64,000 nt of DNA from an uncultured Pseudodesulfovibrio sp. GTDB taxonomy: Bacteria; Desulfobacterota; Desulfovibrionia; Desulfovibrionales; Desulfovibrionaceae. How positions within the stretch are numbered: the first letter of the stretch is position 1; each line of letters opens with the position of its first letter. Under the pieces are notes generated by a model. That model saw nothing but the letters and a program-made list of their open reading frames with translations, had not been told where the DNA came from and did not search any database. The position numbers were made by a program, and so were the translations under genes. This document shows positions 60,605 to 64,000 of the stretch, in pieces. The stretch covers positions 2,859,518 through 2,923,517 of the forward strand of contig NZ_OY782498.1 in the NCBI RefSeq assembly GCF_963677845.1, in the 5' to 3' direction.

Positions 60605-63178
60605 TCAGGCTCCTGCTCCGCTTGCCAGTAGTTTGTCCACTTCTTCCACAGTCATGGGCTTGTAAAAGAAATACCCCTGAACAAACTTGCACCCTTCATT
60701 TTCCAAGAACTCCAACTGGCCGGAAGTTTCTACTCCTTCGGCAACGATCTTGAGCCCAAGGGACTCTCCAAGAGAAAAGACCGTACGCACAATAGCCTGA
60801 CTGTCCGCATCAGTTTCCACGTCGATAACAAAACTCCGATCCACCTTGACCACATCAATGGGGAATCTTTGCAAATAGGACAAAGAAGAATACCCGGTTC
60901 CGAAATCATCAATACAAATCCTGACACCAATATCCTTCAAATGTTGAAGCATCTCTTCGGCAAGGGACGGGTTCTCCATAAGCGCGGATTCCGTAATCTC
61001 AATATTGAGAGAATCCGATCCCAACCCGGAATCTTCCAAAGCACGGGCAACCTGTCCACCCAACATGGAATGGCCAAAATGCTTCCCTGAGATATTAATA
61101 TTGATGGTCAGCTCGCTGCCAGACTTAACCCCGAGAACAGTCTGCCAGCGTTTAACTTGCGCACACGCTTCTTCAAGGACAAGATTGTCGATGGAATAGA
61201 TCAATCCGGTATCCTCGGCCAAAGAAATAAAGTCGACCGGGCCGATGATGCCGTGTTCCGGGTGCCGCCAACGAACTAATGCTTCAAAACCGCAAACCCT
61301 GCGCGTATCAAGCCGCACGATGGGTTGATAATACACTTCGAATTCACGCAAATCCACAGCACGACGCAGGTCGGTCTCCAATTCCATCAACTGCAATGCC
61401 TGATCATGCATCTTGCGGTTGAACACTTTAAATCTGGATTTACCCAACTCCTTGGCGCGGTACATGGCGGTATCAGCATCCCGTAGCAGGGCTTCTGGGC
61501 GATCATAGCCATCGGTCTTAAGCACAATACCGAGTGATGCCGAAGTAAAGACTTCGTTGCCACCAATATTAAACGGCTGTCGGACCCCTTCGAGGATACG
61601 ACGGGCAATGGCTATCGCGTCCTTAGGGGCGGATATTTCTTCCTGCAAAATAGCAAACTCATCACCACCAAACCGAGCAATGGTATCCACGGACCGACCA
61701 CAGCTTTCCAAGACTCGAGCAACTCCACGCAAAAGCTCGTCACCGGCATCATGCCCCAATGAGTCATTCACGACTTTAAAACGATCAAGATCCATATACA
61801 GGACCGCAAACATGTGCTTACGGCGACGAGACCGTTCCATGGCCATACGCAGATGATCGAGAAACAAGGCTCGGTTAGGCAGACCGGTCAACGGATCATG
61901 AAAAGCCTGACGCTTCAGCTGATCTTCAGCCTTCTTGCGCATGGTAATGTCTTCTATAGACCCTTCATAACACATCAGGTTGCCTTCACTATCCACGATC
62001 TTGCGCACATTTTCAGCGATCCATATGATGCGCCCATCTCGTTTGCGCACCTTGGAGATGAAATTCTTGATTTCATCCTTGCCTTCAAAATTTTTCAAAA
62101 ATTCCTTACGCCGACTCGGGTCCACGTACATCTGTGTGCCAATGTCATAAATGGAACTCATGAGATCTTCCGGGGACTTGTACCCAAGAATACGGGCAAG
62201 GGCCGGATTGGTATCCTGAAAACGCCCACTGGGGGAGGACTGATAAATCCCCTCAACAGCGTTCTCAAAAATAGCACGATACTTTTTCTCAGCCTTGCGC
62301 AAAGCGTCACCGATCACCTTTCTTTCGGCAATCTCGATCTTCAGCTGAGTGTTGGTCCGCATAAGCTCGCTGGTCCGTTCATCAACCTTCTGCTTCAAGG
62401 CATCACGTGCATCCTGAAGTTGATGCGTCTTCTGCCGGACACGATCTTCAAGATTACTCACCAACTCGGAAATCTGCCCGGTCATAGCATTCATGGCCTT
62501 GGCCAATTGCCCCACTTCATCATTGGATTTGATATCTGGAACATTGGTAAAATCCTTGACCGCAACACGCCCTGCGTACTCAGACAACTCCGTCAACGGT
62601 TTGGAAATATTCAAGACAAAAACAAATGCCAACAACACGCTGGCACCGAAAAGGATAAGCATGACAACTTGCTGTTCGAGCACAGCTTCCTGAATATTCT
62701 GTCGAATAACCGCCATATCCATACCGATATGTACATAACCTGCTATGCCGGTCAGAATAGGGCTTGTCACATGTAAAAACTCTTCCCCGTCCAGCTGCAC
62801 ATTACGAATAATATGCTCCTCCTGATTATGCTGGAAAGATGTTTCGGCAACCATGTGAGACACTGCATCTGGCACGTCGGGAACAAACGTATGTGCGAGA
62901 GTTCTTCCCTCTTCGTCAGCAACCAAAACATACGAGACGCCTGCGATAGACTGATACTGATCTATACGGGACTGAACCGACCCAGCATCCTGACTCAATA
63001 TGGTAGAAATATCAGATTCAGCGACACTCCGAGCCAAAGCAAGAGCTTTTGATTCATACTCGCGTGTCATTTCACGTTTGAGCCGATTACTAAATGTCAA
63101 AGAAGTCACAACAGCAATCATGCCGAAGACCACGACCATGAAAATCAGTGGTTTAATAAAAAGTTTAGGAGCCTTCAT
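60605..63178 (-). CDS. GGDEF-EAL protein with periplasmic sensor, HAMP and PAS
   Basis: 857 aa from MKAPKLFIKPLIFMVVVFGM (ATG at 63178, overlapping the previous stop as TAATG). Two membrane segments bracket a periplasmic sensor (about 30-170, YVLVADEEGRTLAHTFVP). HAMP and a coiled coil precede PAS (about 300-400), GGDEF with RFGGDEFAIL near 500 plus RSVD I-site, and EAL with EALVRWRHPEHG near 630, ITESALMENPSLAEE (part), DDFGTGYSSLSYL, KVDRSFVIDV and AEGVET. Both domains keep their key residues, so it may be bifunctional. The gene is coupled to a periplasmic binding protein gene upstream. Confidence 0.92.
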   Translation of the reverse strand: MKAPKLFIKPLIFMVVVFGMIAVVTSLTFSNRLKREMTREYESKALALARSVAESDISTILSQDAGSVQSRIDQYQSIAGVSYVLVADEEGRTLAHTFVPDVPDAVSHMVAETSFQHNQEEHIIRNVQLDGEEFLHVTSPILTGIAGYVHIGMDMAVIRQNIQEAVLEQQVVMLILFGASVLLAFVFVLNISKPLTELSEYAGRVAVKDFTNVPDIKSNDEVGQLAKAMNAMTGQISELVSNLEDRVRQKTHQLQDARDALKQKVDERTSELMRTNTQLKIEIAERKVIGDALRKAEKKYRAIFENAVEGIYQSSPSGRFQDTNPALARILGYKSPEDLMSSIYDIGTQMYVDPSRRKEFLKNFEGKDEIKNFISKVRKRDGRIIWIAENVRKIVDSEGNLMCYEGSIEDITMRKKAEDQLKRQAFHDPLTGLPNRALFLDHLRMAMERSRRRKHMFAVLYMDLDRFKVVNDSLGHDAGDELLRGVARVLESCGRSVDTIARFGGDEFAILQEEISAPKDAIAIARRILEGVRQPFNIGGNEVFTSASLGIVLKTDGYDRPEALLRDADTAMYRAKELGKSRFKVFNRKMHDQALQLMELETDLRRAVDLREFEVYYQPIVRLDTRRVCGFEALVRWRHPEHGIIGPVDFISLAEDTGLIYSIDNLVLEEACAQVKRWQTVLGVKSGSELTININISGKHFGHSMLGGQVARALEDSGLGSDSLNIEITESALMENPSLAEEMLQHLKDIGVRICIDDFGTGYSSLSYLQRFPIDVVKVDRSFVIDVETDADSQAIVRTVFSLGESLGLKIVAEGVETSGQLEFLENEGCKFVQGYFFYKPMTVEEVDKLLASGAGA

Positions 63179-64000
63179 TATCGCCACTGCTCCCAATCTT
63201 CAACGGCCTGAAACAAGCCATCAATCACCGTCGTAAAATACACGGTGTCCAACCCTTGGTGACCATTCCGGCTAAAATCGGCTTTGACACCAATACCAAG
63301 ATCAAAATCTTTTATGGAAGCTAACACTTCTGGAATCCGTGTTTTCAGAGGATTATCCGCCATGCGCGTAACCATCTCACCCAACACAATGCCATTGAGA
63401 AATCCCTCAAAACTTACATAACTGAACTTTCTTGGCGTATAGTCATCATTTTGAGCCACAGGCTCATACTGATAATCTTCCATAATCTTACGATACAGCC
63501 GCACACCCGGCAGACTCTCATCCGTATAACTTGGTACCACCTGAGAATTAATCAAGTTATTTGTGTAATCCCTGTGCACACGATTCCCTTCTGTCACCAA
63601 CATTTCAAGCATCTTGTCACTGTCAGCAAAAGACAACCCTGCGATAGGAGCCTGATACCCTGCGTTTCGTGCATCACGAATAAAGGCCGCCTGAGAAGCG
63701 TAAGTACCCACAACAATTATAGCTTCAGGGTCGGATTCCATCAGTAAGGCAACCTCGGAAGAAAAATCCTGCGAAAAGGAAGCGCCGCGCCGATAAGCAG
63801 CTTCGCCGGAGACAAGCAGACCGTGCCGCTCTAGAGCTCTGTGCACACCATCCCAACCTGTTCGCCCGTAGGCGTCGCTCTGATAAAACACCCCTATACG
63901 CTTCCGTCCGATCGCAACGAGTCTGTCGACCAATCCACGAGTTTCATCAAAATAAGAAGCCCGGAGATTATACACATACTTGCCAAACGGTTCTGCTCGC
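63178..64000 (-). CDS. ABC-type periplasmic substrate-binding protein, Peripla_BP_6-like (cut by window edge)
   Basis: C-terminal part of at least 274 codons, open to the right edge; the stop TAA overlaps the next gene's ATG. Segments EPFGKYVYNLRASYFDET, IGRKRIGVFYQSDAYGRTGW, VALLMESDPEAIIVVGTYAS and SFADSDKMLEMLVTEGN are typical of branched-chain amino acid-type type I binding proteins. No ABC permease follows, only a GGDEF-EAL gene, which suggests a signalling rather than transport role. The N-terminus and signal peptide lie outside. Confidence 0.87.
   Translation of the reverse strand, partial: RAEPFGKYVYNLRASYFDETRGLVDRLVAIGRKRIGVFYQSDAYGRTGWDGVHRALERHGLLVSGEAAYRRGASFSQDFSSEVALLMESDPEAIIVVGTYASQAAFIRDARNAGYQAPIAGLSFADSDKMLEMLVTEGNRVHRDYTNNLINSQVVPSYTDESLPGVRLYRKIMEDYQYEPVAQNDDYTPRKFSYVSFEGFLNGIVLGEMVTRMADNPLKTRIPEVLASIKDFDLGIGVKADFSRNGHQGLDTVYFTTVIDGLFQAVEDWEQWR

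Noticed and set aside
60605-63975. Antisense open frames (for example 61814-62776 and 59698-60360)
   Set aside because: They mirror the codon bias of the genes on the other strand and have no ribosome sites or recognisable motifs.

Overview
The window looks like chromosomal DNA of a Desulfovibrio/Pseudodesulfovibrio-type sulfate reducer (Desulfovibrionaceae). This is inferred from gene content, since no rRNA or sulfate-reduction gene lies inside it. Pointers are a C5-pathway hemL beside a siroheme-decarboxylase (alternative heme) subunit, a CobA-HemD fusion, scattered anaerobic cobalamin genes, membrane multihaem cytochromes c, a TAXI-TRAP transporter, a large FAD/Fe-S lactate-type dehydrogenase and many c-di-GMP proteins. 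Gene density is high. I found no insertion sequence, prophage, CRISPR array, tRNA or rRNA.

Layout. 1-6.1 kb: hemL (cut by the edge), ahbA/B-like, gpsA, a small lipoprotein, an SDR-DUF2867 protein, cbiD, and a glycosyltransferase preceded by a strongly foldable leader. 6.1-12.7 kb: transaldolase-like fsa, cbiET, a UMF1-type MFS transporter, an AMMECR1 protein, and a PilZ / HD-GYP / small membrane protein group. 12.7-19.7 kb: a Cys-rich small-domain protein, a three-gene cytochrome module (8-haem lipoprotein, 3-haem membrane protein, cytochrome b), an M15 peptidase lipoprotein, a YjbQ protein, a diguanylate cyclase and cbiF. 19.8-30.9 kb: the FAD/Fe-S dehydrogenase, a DnaQ-like exonuclease, purN, a periplasmic binding protein, cobA-hemD, valS and a BPL_N-domain protein. 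31-40.6 kb: a FapA/DUF342 protein, truA, a SpoU methyltransferase, the TAXI-TRAP pair, a PAS-GGDEF protein and malic enzyme. 41-54 kb: thpR, xth, a DJ-1/PfpI protein, an HI0933-like flavoprotein, rdgB, a sensor kinase, rimO, a universal stress protein, hisC-cmk-serS, a MotE-like protein and fliJ. 54-64 kb: a secreted protein of unknown function, dinB, cbiA, a TPR protein, nhaA, and a GGDEF-EAL protein translationally coupled to a periplasmic binding protein cut by the right edge.

Themes. (1) Tetrapyrroles: hemL, cobA-hemD, ahb, cbiD, cbiET, cbiF and cbiA give much of a route from glutamate-semialdehyde to precorrin-2/sirohydrochlorin, then to haem and cobyrinate diamide, but spread over six loci. 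(2) c-di-GMP: a PilZ receptor, an HD-GYP, two GGDEF proteins with intact RxxD I-sites, and a GGDEF-EAL protein. (3) Membrane electron transfer by the cytochrome module and carbon flux through malic enzyme and the FAD/Fe-S dehydrogenase.

The items most worth following up are the leader RNA at 5105-5232, the cytochrome module, the SBP/GGDEF-EAL pair, the Rossmann-like sensor kinase, the paired intergenic palindromic repeats, and two very small genes (29 and 57 codons) with strong ribosome binding sites.
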